Of a stretch of DNA of 64,000 bases, positions 53,094 through 61,109 are shown one piece after another. Positions within the stretch are counted from its first letter, which is position 1, and each line of letters starts with the position of its first letter. Below the pieces are notes generated by a model. That model ran no database searches. It was given only the letters and a program-made list of their open reading frames with translations, and was not told the origin of the DNA. This DNA comes from Quadrisphaera setariae. GTDB taxonomy: Bacteria > Actinomycetota > Actinomycetes > Actinomycetales > Quadrisphaeraceae. Made by a program: the position numbers and the translations under genes. Where the stretch lies: NCBI RefSeq assembly GCF_008041935.1, contig NZ_VKAC01000005.1, positions 248,001 through 312,000 of the forward strand. The letters are read 5' to 3'.

Positions 53094-53518
53094 GCGTCCC
53101 GACCGTCGCCGAGCGCGAGGCCACCGTGCGCGAGATCTCCGAGTTGGCCGACCACGTCAGCGTCGAGGTGCTGCGCGGGGTGCTGCTGCCCGCGTGGCGG
53201 CAGTCTGGCGAGGCGACGCTGGGCACCGAGCGGTGGCTGACCCTGTTCCGCCGGGTCGGCTACGTCATCGAGACCAGCCCCGCGCCGCGACCTACCGAGC
53301 CGGTGCGGCTGTGGCGGGCGGGGCATCGAGCGCGTGGCATGGCCTGGACTTCGCGGCGCAGCATGGCCGAGCAGTACGCCACCAACGGTGAGCGGCGGGC
53401 AGCCGAGCCGCTGTGGACGACGCTGGCGCCCTCGGAGGCGCTGCTGGCCTACTCGGTGGCCGAGGCCGAGCACGTCGTCGACCCGGCGCTGCTGGGCACC
53501 ATCGAGGCGGTGCGGTGA
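53090..53518 (+). CDS. ART-like fold candidate
   Basis: 142 residues from GTG at 53090. The C-terminal part shows LWRAG (74-78), GMAWTSRRSMAEQYATN (83-99) and AEHVVDP (126-132), an order seen in phage and toxin ADP-ribosyltransferase-like proteins (R...SxS/T-like...E). The catalytic set is not complete by eye. It could modify host or phage proteins, or be structural. Low certainty. Confidence 0.4.
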   Translation: MSVPTVAEREATVREISELADHVSVEVLRGVLLPAWRQSGEATLGTERWLTLFRRVGYVIETSPAPRPTEPVRLWRAGHRARGMAWTSRRSMAEQYATNGERRAAEPLWTTLAPSEALLAYSVAEAEHVVDPALLGTIEAVR

Positions 53519-54081
53519 CCCGTCGCGCCGCCGTCGAGGCGCCCATCGACCACGGCTGGACCGACCACGCCGCCTGCCGCACCGCCACCCCCGTCGAGGC
53601 CGACGCCCTCACCGAGGTGACCAGGCTGGCCGAGGCGGCGCCGCTGGTGGCCCGCTGGTGTGCGGGCTGCCCGGTGAAGGCGCTGTGCGAAGCCCAGGGC
53701 CGGGCGCTACGCGCCGACGGCGTCTGGGGCGGTGAGGTGCTGCGCCTGGGGCGCACGTCGCGCGACCGGCGTCCACGCGCTGCATCGCCGCGCCCGGTGC
53801 CGCAGCAGCGTGCGCCGCGACCGCCGCGCGTCCGCAAGCCGCGCCCGGTCCCCGTGCAGGTGCTGGAGCCGACACCTCTCAAGCGGCGCGTACCCGGTCA
53901 GCCCCTGCGCGCGCCGCGCACCACCCCGGCCGAGCGCGAGGCCATCCGCCTGCACCTGTCGCGCGGCCTGTCGGCGACGGCCACCGCCCGCACCGTGGGC
54001 GTCAACCGCTCCACCGTCACCCTGCTGATCGAGCGCGAGAGGCTTCGGGTCAATGCCAAGGATGCAGCAGAAGAGGAGTAG
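53515..54081 (+). CDS. WhiB-like protein fused to a C-terminal HTH
   Basis: 188 residues from GTG at 53515. Four cysteines Cys21, Cys49, Cys52, Cys58 and GVWGG (69-73) give the Wbl iron-sulfur domain. After a basic Pro/Arg linker a second DNA-binding domain appears (about 136-178: TPAEREAIRLHLSRGLSATA, TARTVGVNRSTVTLLIERE). Usual Wbl proteins end soon after GVWGG. It may control late genes or host sigma-dependent promoters. Confidence 0.8.
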   Translation: MTRRAAVEAPIDHGWTDHAACRTATPVEADALTEVTRLAEAAPLVARWCAGCPVKALCEAQGRALRADGVWGGEVLRLGRTSRDRRPRAASPRPVPQQRAPRPPRVRKPRPVPVQVLEPTPLKRRVPGQPLRAPRTTPAEREAIRLHLSRGLSATATARTVGVNRSTVTLLIERERLRVNAKDAAEEE

Positions 54082-54168
54082 TCATTGCGTGGTCCGTGAA
54101 TGGCCCAAAAGAGCTATGGCGGTGTCTAGTCACGGCAAACAACACTGGTGAAACCTCAAAAAGAGGGC

Positions 54169-54198
54169 GGGGGGTTGGCGTTGCACCGCCAACCCCCC
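54169..54198 (+). terminator. terminator after WhiB-like gene
   Basis: 12-bp arms GGGGGGTTGGCG/CGCCAACCCCCC with loop TTGCAC. Confidence 0.75.
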
Positions 54199-54382
54199 GG
54201 ACCGCAACGAGTTCCTGTGGGGTCCTCATGCACGGTTCCGTCACCGTATCCGCGTCTCTATGCGTTTGGGAATCGCCCACGCGTATCGATTCTGACGCCG
54301 CCCGTGTCGTCGTTGTCATCGTCGTGGCTATCGCCACGCTCGTGCGCCACGGATGCGGACTGATCTGACGCCACTCCCAACG

Positions 54383-54412
54383 ACGGCGCCGTGCACTCCA
54401 GCACGGCGCCGT
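54383..54412. terminator. hairpin before last element gene
   Basis: 12-bp arms ACGGCGCCGTGC/GCACGGCGCCGT with a 6-base loop. Confidence 0.6.
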
Positions 54413-54439
54413 TCGTCGGTTCGGTGGGAGGCTTCAGAC

Positions 54440-54655
54440 ATGTTCTATCGACTGGTGCGCATCGACTCGCAGACCCGTGAGCCCGTGCAGGTGGCTGCCT
54501 GGCATGCCCAGGACGACCTAGACGCCATCCCGTCGGCGGCGCTGCTGGCAGACGAGGAGCGACAGGTCGGCGGCGATCGTGGTGGCTACGTGCTGGAGCG
54601 CCGGGCGGACAAGGGCTGGGAGCCCGTGCACGCCGTTGGAGGCGTAAGCAACTAA
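54440..54655 (+). CDS. 71-residue element protein
   Basis: ATG at 54440 with GGGAGG eight bases upstream. MFYRLVRIDSQTREPVQVAA, WHAQDDLDAIP, GGYVLERRADKGWEPVH suggest a small beta-rich protein. Last gene before the right attachment region; such cargo positions often carry accessory functions. Not recognised. Confidence 0.6.
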   Translation: MFYRLVRIDSQTREPVQVAAWHAQDDLDAIPSAALLADEERQVGGDRGGYVLERRADKGWEPVHAVGGVSN

Positions 54656-54662
54656 GGCGGTA

Positions 54663-54691
54663 GTCCGCACCCGGTCCGCAGCAGGTCCGCA
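54663..54691. repeat. right arm-type integrase sites
   Basis: Three GTCCGCA copies at 54663, 54674 and 54685, each 11 bases apart, same motif and phase as the left pair. Direct orientation. Confidence 0.6.
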
Positions 54692-54784
54692 AAGCACCGG
54701 ATGTAGCCAACAGCAGCCAACGCAATAAGCGCAGGTCACAGCGGTTTCCTGCGTATCCGCCCTGGTCAGCGACACGCCGTCAAC

Positions 54785-54799
54785 GTTCCGCTTCAACGT
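54785..54799. other. right attachment repeat
   Basis: GTTCCGCTTCAACGT followed by C TGA, which is the original end of ychF. Identical to 44839-44853. Confidence 0.85.
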
Positions 54800-54975
54800 C
54801 TGAGGCCATCTGCGCGTTCCCCGCTCACAGCACCTCGTCCCCCCGGCGAGAGCGGGAGAGCCGTCGCCGGCAGCGCCGTCTAGGGTTCTTGGTGACGCTG
54901 GGGTCCAGCGTCCTGGAGCGGACCCTCCGACGGTCCCGCCTCCGGTGCCAGGGAACTCGCAGAAGGAGTCATCAC

Positions 54976-55551
54976 GTGGCAGTCAGCCTCAGCAAGGGCG
55001 GCAACGTGTCCCTCACGAAGGCGGCCCCGGGCCTCACCGCGGTCGTCGTGGGACTCGGGTGGGACGCCCGCACCACCGACGGCAAGCCGTTCGACCTCGA
55101 CGCCTCGGCCATCGGCTGCCGTCCCGACGGCAAGGCGGTCTCGGACGAGCACTTCGTGTTCTTCAACAACCTCAAGAGCCCCGACGGGGCGATCGAGCAC
55201 ACCGGGGACAACGTGACCGGTGAGGGCGCCGGCGACGACGAGCAGATCAAGGTCGACCTGGCCGGCGCTCCCGCCGACCTCGACAAGGTCGTCTTCCCGG
55301 TCTCCATCTACGAGGCCGACGGCCGCGGACAGAGCTTCGGCCAGGTCCGCAACGCCTTCATCCGCGTGATGAACCAGGCCGACGGCAGCGAGATCGCCCG
55401 CTACGACCTCTCCGAGGACGCCTCCACCGAGACCGCCATGGTCTTCGGCGAGCTGTACCGCAACGGCTCGGAGTGGAAGTTCCGCGCGGTCGGCCAGGGG
55501 TACTCGACGGGCCTGGGCGGCATCGCCAAGGACTTCGGCATCAACGTCTGA
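54976..55551 (+). CDS. terD: TerD-family protein (first)
   Basis: 191 residues from GTG at 54976 with AAGGAG upstream. [60 protein letters not shown] and the repeated acidic loops are the calcium-binding TerD signature. It ends IAKDFGINV. First gene of the ter operon. Confidence 0.95.
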   Translation: MAVSLSKGGNVSLTKAAPGLTAVVVGLGWDARTTDGKPFDLDASAIGCRPDGKAVSDEHFVFFNNLKSPDGAIEHTGDNVTGEGAGDDEQIKVDLAGAPADLDKVVFPVSIYEADGRGQSFGQVRNAFIRVMNQADGSEIARYDLSEDASTETAMVFGELYRNGSEWKFRAVGQGYSTGLGGIAKDFGINV

Positions 55552-55650
55552 GCACGAGCGGGGGCCGCCGCCCGGCGGTGCACGAGCAGCGGCCCCGGCC
55601 CGTCGACGGCACGGCGGGCTCCTCGGTCGACCGATCACGGAGGGTGCAGG

Positions 55651-56229
55651 GTGGGCGTCAGCCTCAGCAAGGGCGGCAACGTCTCGTTGACCAAGGAGGC
55701 ACCGGGTCTGACCACGGCGCTCGTCGGGCTGGGCTGGGACGCCCGGACGACGTCGGGGAACGCGTTCGACCTCGACGCCTCGGCGCTGCTGGTCGGTGAG
55801 GACGGCCGGGTGCTCTCCGACGGGCACTTCGTCTTCTTCAACAACCTGTCGTCCCCGGACGGCTCGGTCACCCACACCGGTGACAACCGCACGGGCGCCG
55901 GAGACGGCGACGACGAGGCGCTGACCGTCGAGCTCGGAGCGGTGCCGCACGCTGCGGCCCGCATCGTCTTCGCGGTCTCCATCTACGACGCCGAGTCCCG
56001 CGCGCAGTCGTTCGGGCAGGTGCGCAACGCGTACATCCGGGTGGTCGACAGCGCCGACGGCACCGAGGTGGCGCGGTACGACCTCTCGGAGGACGCCTCC
56101 ACCGAGACCGCGATGATCTTCGGTGAGGTCTACCGCCACCGGTCGGAGTGGAAGTTCCGGGCCGTCGGCCAGGGCTACACCTCCGGCCTGGCCGGGATCG
56201 CGAAGGACTTCGGCGTCAACGTCGGGTGA
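55651..56229 (+). CDS. terD: TerD-family protein (second)
   Basis: 192 residues from GTG at 55651. Very similar to the first ([53 protein letters not shown]), a tandem duplication. TerD proteins form calcium-dependent complexes at the membrane with TerB/TerC types; none of those is seen here. Confidence 0.95.
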   Translation: MGVSLSKGGNVSLTKEAPGLTTALVGLGWDARTTSGNAFDLDASALLVGEDGRVLSDGHFVFFNNLSSPDGSVTHTGDNRTGAGDGDDEALTVELGAVPHAAARIVFAVSIYDAESRAQSFGQVRNAYIRVVDSADGTEVARYDLSEDASTETAMIFGEVYRHRSEWKFRAVGQGYTSGLAGIAKDFGVNVG

Positions 56230-56262
56230 CCCGCCAGCGCGCTGGCAGAGACGAGGCTGCAC

Positions 56263-56955
56263 GTGCCGATCGACTACACCAAGCGACCCGCCCAGCAGCC
56301 GCCTGCCCCGCAGCAGGCGGCTGGCAGCACGACCGGGCAGGCCCCGCGCAAGGTGACGCTCACCAAGTCCGCGCCCACCATCTCGCTGACCAAGCGGGCG
56401 GGTGCCGGAGGCGTCCTGCGCGTCAACCTCTCCTGGACCGCCAGGTCGGGAGACCAGGGCGGCTTCTTCCGGCGCCGTGAGCCCGACATCGACCTCGACC
56501 TGGGCTGCCTGTACGAGTTCACCGACGGCTCCAAGGGCGTGGTGCAGGCGCTCGGCGGCTCCTTCCGGGCCGGCGTCGCCGGGGTGCCGACGCCGGTGGT
56601 GTGGCTCGACGGGGACGACAGGTCCGGCACCCGCGAGGGCGGGGAGAACCTCCACGTCGACCTCGCGCACTCAGCCCTGGTGCGGCGCGTCCTCGTCTTC
56701 GCCTACATCTACGAGGGCACCCCGAACTGGGCGGGCGCGAACGGCGTGGTCACCCTGACCCCGCCGGAGGGTCCGCAGGTGGAGGTGCTCCTCGACGAGC
56801 CCCGGGCAGGGGCCCGCACCTGCGCCATCGCGCTGCTCACCCCTTCGGCCGGGGCCCTGTCGGTGCAGCGCGAGGTGCGCTACGTCGACGGCGCGCAGCC
56901 CGAGCTCGACGCCGCCTACGGCTGGGGCATGCGCTGGACCAGCGGCCGCAAGTGA
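56263..56955 (+). CDS. TerA-like tellurium-resistance family protein
   Basis: 230 residues from GTG at 56263. Pro/Gln-rich start (1-30), then VTLTKSAPTISLTKRAGAGG, DIDLDLGCLYEFTDGSKGVV and VLVFAYIYEGTPNWAGANGV, a TerA/TerD-like fold with ENLHVDL in place of the usual acidic loop. Probably another subunit of the Ter complex. Confidence 0.85.
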   Translation: MPIDYTKRPAQQPPAPQQAAGSTTGQAPRKVTLTKSAPTISLTKRAGAGGVLRVNLSWTARSGDQGGFFRRREPDIDLDLGCLYEFTDGSKGVVQALGGSFRAGVAGVPTPVVWLDGDDRSGTREGGENLHVDLAHSALVRRVLVFAYIYEGTPNWAGANGVVTLTPPEGPQVEVLLDEPRAGARTCAIALLTPSAGALSVQREVRYVDGAQPELDAAYGWGMRWTSGRK

Positions 56956-57022
56956 GGCACCGACGCCCGACCGCTGGCGCAACGGCAGAGCACGACCTGA
57001 CCACCACGCAGGAGGAGATCGC

Positions 57023-57598
57023 ATGTCCGTGAACCTGAGCAAGGGCCAGAAGGTCTCGCTGGCCAAGCGCGACGGCGGGCAGCTGACCCGCGTCCGCATG
57101 GGCCTGGGCTGGGACGCCGTGAAGAAGAAGGGGTTCTTCGGCACCAAGTCGCAGTCCATCGACCTCGACGCGTCGGTGCTGCTCTTCAACGCCTCGGGGC
57201 AGCTGGTCGACCAGGTCTGGTTCCAGCAGCTGCGCAGCCAGGACGGCTCGGTGCAGCACACCGGCGACAACCGCACCGGAGCGGGCGACGGGGACGACGA
57301 GGCCATCCGCGTGGACCTCACGGCGCTGCCCGGGGCCGTCACCTCGCTGGTGTGCACGGTGAACTCGTTCACCGGCCAGGACTTCTCCCAGATCGCCAAC
57401 GCGTACTGCCGCCTGGTCGACGAGACCACCGAGACCGAGATCGCCCGCTACGAGCTGAGCGGAGCCGGGCAGCACAACGCCCAGATCATGGCCAAGGTGT
57501 CCCGGGACGGCGCAGGCTGGTCCATGACGGCCCTCGGCGTGCCGGCCACGGGACGCACCTTCCGCGACCTCCTCCCGGCCATCACGCCCACCCTCTGA
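57023..57598 (+). CDS. TerD-family protein (third)
   Basis: 191 residues, ATG at 57023 after [62 protein letters not shown] more divergent paralogue (KKKGFFGTKS insert), of the TerZ/TerE type. Confidence 0.93.
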   Translation: MSVNLSKGQKVSLAKRDGGQLTRVRMGLGWDAVKKKGFFGTKSQSIDLDASVLLFNASGQLVDQVWFQQLRSQDGSVQHTGDNRTGAGDGDDEAIRVDLTALPGAVTSLVCTVNSFTGQDFSQIANAYCRLVDETTETEIARYELSGAGQHNAQIMAKVSRDGAGWSMTALGVPATGRTFRDLLPAITPTL

Positions 57599-57672
57599 CC
57601 CACCCCGCCCCACAGCCCACTGCCAGCACGCCACCAGCCCGCCACCAGCGCAGCAGCACCGAGGAGCCCCCC

Positions 57673-58899
57673 GTGTCCGAGCTCGACCTGGGATCGACGT
57701 CCGCCCCGAGGACGACCGCGCCGGGTGGCGCCGCCGGCGGTGAGCTGGTGCTCACCCCGCCGGCGCCGGTCGTCGTGGTCAAGCCCGAGCAGGCCCCGGG
57801 GGCGGTGCCGCTGGAGTCGGGGCGCCAGGTCGAGCTGCAGGGCAAGGCACAGGCCTTCGTGGCCGACCTGGTCTCCCTCGACGTCGGCTCGCCGGCCTTC
57901 ACCCAGAAGGTCGGCTCCATCACGTCGATGGGGGAGAAGGAGATGCGGGCCTCGGCCGCGGTCTCCAACCGGATGCTGGAGCGCCCGGCAGCGGCCATGG
58001 GCAAGGGCGGCAAGGGGGGTGACGCGCAGACGCGGGTGTCCAACACGCTGGTCGACCTGCGGCGCACGGTCACCGACCTCGACCCGGGCCGCGCCGAGCT
58101 CACCGGCATCAAGAAGGCCTTCAAGTGGCTGCCGGGCGCCGACAAGGTGGACCGGTACTTCGACAAGTACAAGTCCGCGCAGTCGCACCTCAACGCCATC
58201 ATCAAGGCGCTCGACTCCGGGCAGGACGAGCTGCGCAAGGACAACGCCGCCATCGAGACCGAGAAGGCCTCGATGTGGGCGACCATGGGCAAGCTGCGGG
58301 AGTACGACGAGCTCGCCTCCGCCCTGGACCGGGCCCTGGAGGACAAGGTCGCCGAGCTGGAGGCCGCCGGCCGCACCGACGACGCGAACACCGTGCGCTC
58401 CGACGCGCTCTTCCCGGTGCGCCAGCGCCGCCAGGACCTCATGACGCAGATGGCGGTCGCGGTGCAGGGCTACATGGCCCTCGACCTCGTGCGGCGCAAC
58501 AACCTCGAGCTCATCCGCGGTGTCGACAGGGCCCAGACCACCACGGTCGCGGCCCTGCGCACGGCGGTGATGGTGTCCCAGGCGCTGAGCCGCCAGAAGC
58601 TGGTGCTCGACCAGATCACCGCCCTGAACACCGTCACCTCCGACCTCATCCAGTCGACGTCGGAGCAGCTGCGGATGCAGGGCGCGGCGATCAACCAGCA
58701 GGCGTCGTCCTCGACCATCGACGTCGAGAAGCTCCAGGCCGCGTTCGACAACGTCTTCGCCACGATGGACGCCGTCGACACCTTCCGGGCGCAGGCGGTC
58801 GACTCGATGGCCCAGACCGTGCGGGCGCTCGAGGGCCAGATCGAGCGGGCCCAGCCCTACCTGGAGCGCACCCGCCGCGCCGACGGCGCCGGCGGCTGA
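57673..58899 (+). CDS. toxic anion resistance protein TelA
   Basis: 408 residues from GTG at 57673. Helical throughout: VGSITSMGEKEMRASAAVSN, LDRALEDKVAELEAAG, SDALFPVRQRRQDLMTQMAV match TelA/KlaA family. Opening SELDLGSTSAP resembles the DLDLS motif of downstream proteins. Likely membrane-peripheral partner of Ter proteins. Confidence 0.92.
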   Translation: MSELDLGSTSAPRTTAPGGAAGGELVLTPPAPVVVVKPEQAPGAVPLESGRQVELQGKAQAFVADLVSLDVGSPAFTQKVGSITSMGEKEMRASAAVSNRMLERPAAAMGKGGKGGDAQTRVSNTLVDLRRTVTDLDPGRAELTGIKKAFKWLPGADKVDRYFDKYKSAQSHLNAIIKALDSGQDELRKDNAAIETEKASMWATMGKLREYDELASALDRALEDKVAELEAAGRTDDANTVRSDALFPVRQRRQDLMTQMAVAVQGYMALDLVRRNNLELIRGVDRAQTTTVAALRTAVMVSQALSRQKLVLDQITALNTVTSDLIQSTSEQLRMQGAAINQQASSSTIDVEKLQAAFDNVFATMDAVDTFRAQAVDSMAQTVRALEGQIERAQPYLERTRRADGAGG

Positions 58900-58951
58900 T
58901 CCCGCGGCGGCGCGAGCAGCAGGACGACGGTCGAGGAGGGAGGACGACGAC

Positions 58952-59464
58952 GTGGCGTGGTTCCGCAGGTCCGAGCCGCCACCGGCCCGGCAGGCCGCCC
59001 CGGCGGTCGAGCCGTCCGACCCGCACGCCGACCTCCCCGCGGACGACCGCCCCGACGCCCTGCGCGAGGCCGTCCGGGGCGTCGTCCGCCTGGTGAACGC
59101 CTCTGCGGGCGCCCTCCCCGTCGAGGCGGTGGTCGCGGCGCGCCGCACCACCGACCTGCTGGTGCAGGTGGTCGACACCTCCGAGGTGCGTCCGCTGGAC
59201 GTCTACGCCGCCATCTCCGTGCGGGCGATGGCCACCGACTACCTGCCCACCACGGTGCGCACCTACCTGGCCGTGGGACCAGACCTCGTGGACGTCCCCG
59301 TGTCGGGCACCACGCCCCGGCAGGCGCTGCTCGCGCAGCTGGCCGACCTGGAGCAGGGCGCCGCGGACGTGCTCGACGCGACCCGCCGCCAGGACGTCGC
59401 CGCCCTCATGACGCAGGGCCGCTTCCTGCAGACCAAGTTCACGGGCTCGGACCTGGACCTGTGA
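58952..59464 (+). CDS. small conserved Ter-operon protein
   Basis: 170 residues from GTG at 58952. MAWFRRSEPPP start, helical core (LREAVRGVVRLVNASAGALP, TDLLVQVVDTSEVRPLDVYA), and C-terminus TGSDLDL, the motif repeated in the protein at 60062. No catalytic motif. Function unknown. Confidence 0.7.
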   Translation: MAWFRRSEPPPARQAAPAVEPSDPHADLPADDRPDALREAVRGVVRLVNASAGALPVEAVVAARRTTDLLVQVVDTSEVRPLDVYAAISVRAMATDYLPTTVRTYLAVGPDLVDVPVSGTTPRQALLAQLADLEQGAADVLDATRRQDVAALMTQGRFLQTKFTGSDLDL

Positions 59465-59501
59465 CCGTCCCGACCGCAGACGACCCGAGGAGACCGACCG
59501 C

Positions 59502-60065
59502 GTGGCGCGCATGATCCGGGGCGCCAACGTCGCCCTGACCCGAGAGATCCCCGACCTGCGCGGCGTCGTGGTGGGGATCGACTGGGACGCCGGCACCGAG
59601 GTGGTGCTCCAGGACAACCTGGTGCTCGCCGCGCTGCTGTGCGGTCCCGACTCCCGGGTGCTCTCCCACGAGCACGTGGTCTTCTTCAACCAGCTCGCCT
59701 CGCCCGAGGAGTCGGTCGCGGTGCGCGACGCGGCGCTCCACGACGACCAGGAGCAGATCGAGGTCGACCTGCGCGACGTGCCGCCGGAGGTGGCGCGCAT
59801 CGTGCTGGTGACCTACATCAACGAGGGCACCGCCCAGCGCCGCACGCTCGGGCAGCTGAAGCGCGTGGCGGTCGTGGTCCGTGAGGCCGGGTCGCTGCGC
59901 GAGCTGGTGCGCTCGGAGGACTTCGCCCCCGTGCTCCAGAGCGAGACGGCGCTCGTGCTGGCGGAGGTCTACCGCCACGGCGGCGACTGGAAGTTCAAGG
60001 TGGTGGGGGAGGGGTACCGCAACGGGATCGCCGGGGTCGCCGCCGACTACGGGGTCCCCCTGTGA
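59502..60065 (+). CDS. TerD-family protein (fourth, divergent)
   Basis: 187 residues from GTG at 59502. ANVALTREIPDLRGVVVGID, HVVFFNQLASPEESVAV and a TerD-like end (FKVVGEGYRNGIAGVAADYG). The FDLDAS calcium loop is replaced by VLQDNLVLAALL, so one calcium site may be lost. Overlaps the next gene by four bases. Confidence 0.88.
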   Translation: MARMIRGANVALTREIPDLRGVVVGIDWDAGTEVVLQDNLVLAALLCGPDSRVLSHEHVVFFNQLASPEESVAVRDAALHDDQEQIEVDLRDVPPEVARIVLVTYINEGTAQRRTLGQLKRVAVVVREAGSLRELVRSEDFAPVLQSETALVLAEVYRHGGDWKFKVVGEGYRNGIAGVAADYGVPL

Positions 60066-61069
60066 TCGAGGACCCGCGGCCCCGACCCGACCTCACCTGG
60101 CTGCGGCACCGCAGCCGGCGTCGACCGGGCCCCGCCGCCGCGCCCCCGCCGCCGGTCCGCACGCCGGTGCACGCCCCGCCCCCCTCGGCTCCCTCGACCA
60201 GCGCGCCCCTCCGCTCCGGGGGCGACGACCTGGACCTGTCCGCGCCGTCCTCGCCGTCCGGGTCCTCCGGCGGCGACCTCGACCTCTCGGCTCCGACCCC
60301 TCCAGCTCGCTCGACGGGCTCTGACCTCGACCTCTCCGCCCCCGCCCCGCCGAGCACCCCGGAGCGCAGCAGCTCGTGGAGCGCCGACCTCGACCTGTCG
60401 GGGCCGTCCCCAGACCACGCGCCGAGCCCGGCGCCGAGCCCCGCGCAGCAGCAGCGACCGGCGTCCGGGCCGTCCGGGCCCCCGGCTCCTGCGCGCCGCG
60501 ACCGTCGCACCCGGCGCGGCGGCCCGACGCTGCTGACGCCCAGGGAGCCGACGGTCACCCTCGACCGGCTGGAGTCGGGCATCGGTGCGCTCACCGCGAC
60601 CGCCGTCTGCCCGCCCTCGGCGGGCGACGTCGTCCTGGGGGCGCTGTACCAGCTGGCCGACGGCACGTCCGGGGCGGTCGGCGCCGCGGTGGGCGTGCCC
60701 GGGGGGCCAGCGCGCTCGCGGCGGCCCGTGCTGTCGGCGCCGCCGCCGCGCAGCGAGCGGGTGGTCGTCGACCTGCGGCAGAGCCGTGCGCTGCGCCGGC
60801 TGCTCGTGGTCGCCAGCTCGGCGTCGGGCTGGCCGCTCCAGCTCGACGGCACCCTGGTGGTGACCACCGCGGGAGGGGCGCGCGTGGAGGTGCCGCTCGC
60901 GACGGGGCGGCCGGTGCTCACACTGGCCGTGCTGTCGCTGTACGCCGTCGACGGCGAGTTCGTGCTCCGGGCGGAGCTGGAGCCGTTCGACGCACCGCTG
61001 CGCGAGGTGGCCCGGGCCTACGGCTACGGAGCGCTGTCCTGGGCCGACGACCGCACGCCCGTGCAGTGA
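60062..61069 (+). CDS. TerA-like protein with repeated DLDLS motifs
   Basis: 335 residues from GTG at 60062. The Pro/Ser-rich first 150 residues hold four DLDLSAP/DLDLSGP copies (56-62, 72-78, 88-94, 109-115). The C-terminal half has a TerA-like beta domain (LGALYQLADGTSGAVGAAVG, then VVVDLRQSRALRRLLVVASS). The tail likely serves as a docking chain. Confidence 0.7.
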   Translation: MIEDPRPRPDLTWLRHRSRRRPGPAAAPPPPVRTPVHAPPPSAPSTSAPLRSGGDDLDLSAPSSPSGSSGGDLDLSAPTPPARSTGSDLDLSAPAPPSTPERSSSWSADLDLSGPSPDHAPSPAPSPAQQQRPASGPSGPPAPARRDRRTRRGGPTLLTPREPTVTLDRLESGIGALTATAVCPPSAGDVVLGALYQLADGTSGAVGAAVGVPGGPARSRRPVLSAPPPRSERVVVDLRQSRALRRLLVVASSASGWPLQLDGTLVVTTAGGARVEVPLATGRPVLTLAVLSLYAVDGEFVLRAELEPFDAPLREVARAYGYGALSWADDRTPVQ

Positions 61070-61109
61070 GCCCGTGCCGTGAGCCCCGTCCCGTGAGAGG
61101 CGTCCGTCC

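Larger units (their letters stand above)
54082..54439. other. 358-base gap with two hairpins
   Basis: No convincing gene; short frames cross a terminator. AT-richer start. It holds hairpins at 54169-54198 and 54383-54412. Confidence 0.5.
44839..54799. mobile_element. 9.96-kb integrated phage-satellite-like element (phiRv-type)
   Basis: Bounded by a 15-bp direct repeat in the 3' end of ychF. It holds integrase, HTH, Xis-like protein, helicase-like ATPase, primase, small unknown proteins, scaffold-like protein, HK97-type capsid protein, connector-like, ART-like and WhiB-like proteins. Most plus-strand genes overlap by GTGA or ATGA. Terminase, portal, maturation protease, tail and lysis genes are not recognisable, so it probably depends on a helper phage for packaging. 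Size and content resemble phiRv1/phiRv2 of mycobacteria. A decayed prophage is the alternative, but no broken gene is visible. Confidence 0.85.
54656..54975. other. 320-base element/host junction
   Basis: No gene. It holds the right arm sites (54663-54691), an AT-richer stretch, the right attachment repeat (54785-54799) with the residual host stop TGA, then host DNA with the ter promoter region (GTCTAGGGTTCTTGGTGACG near 54878). Confidence 0.6.

Noticed and set aside
54096-54368. 90-residue open frame in the gap after the WhiB-like gene
   Set aside because: It runs through a strong terminator hairpin, has poor codon bias and no ribosome site.
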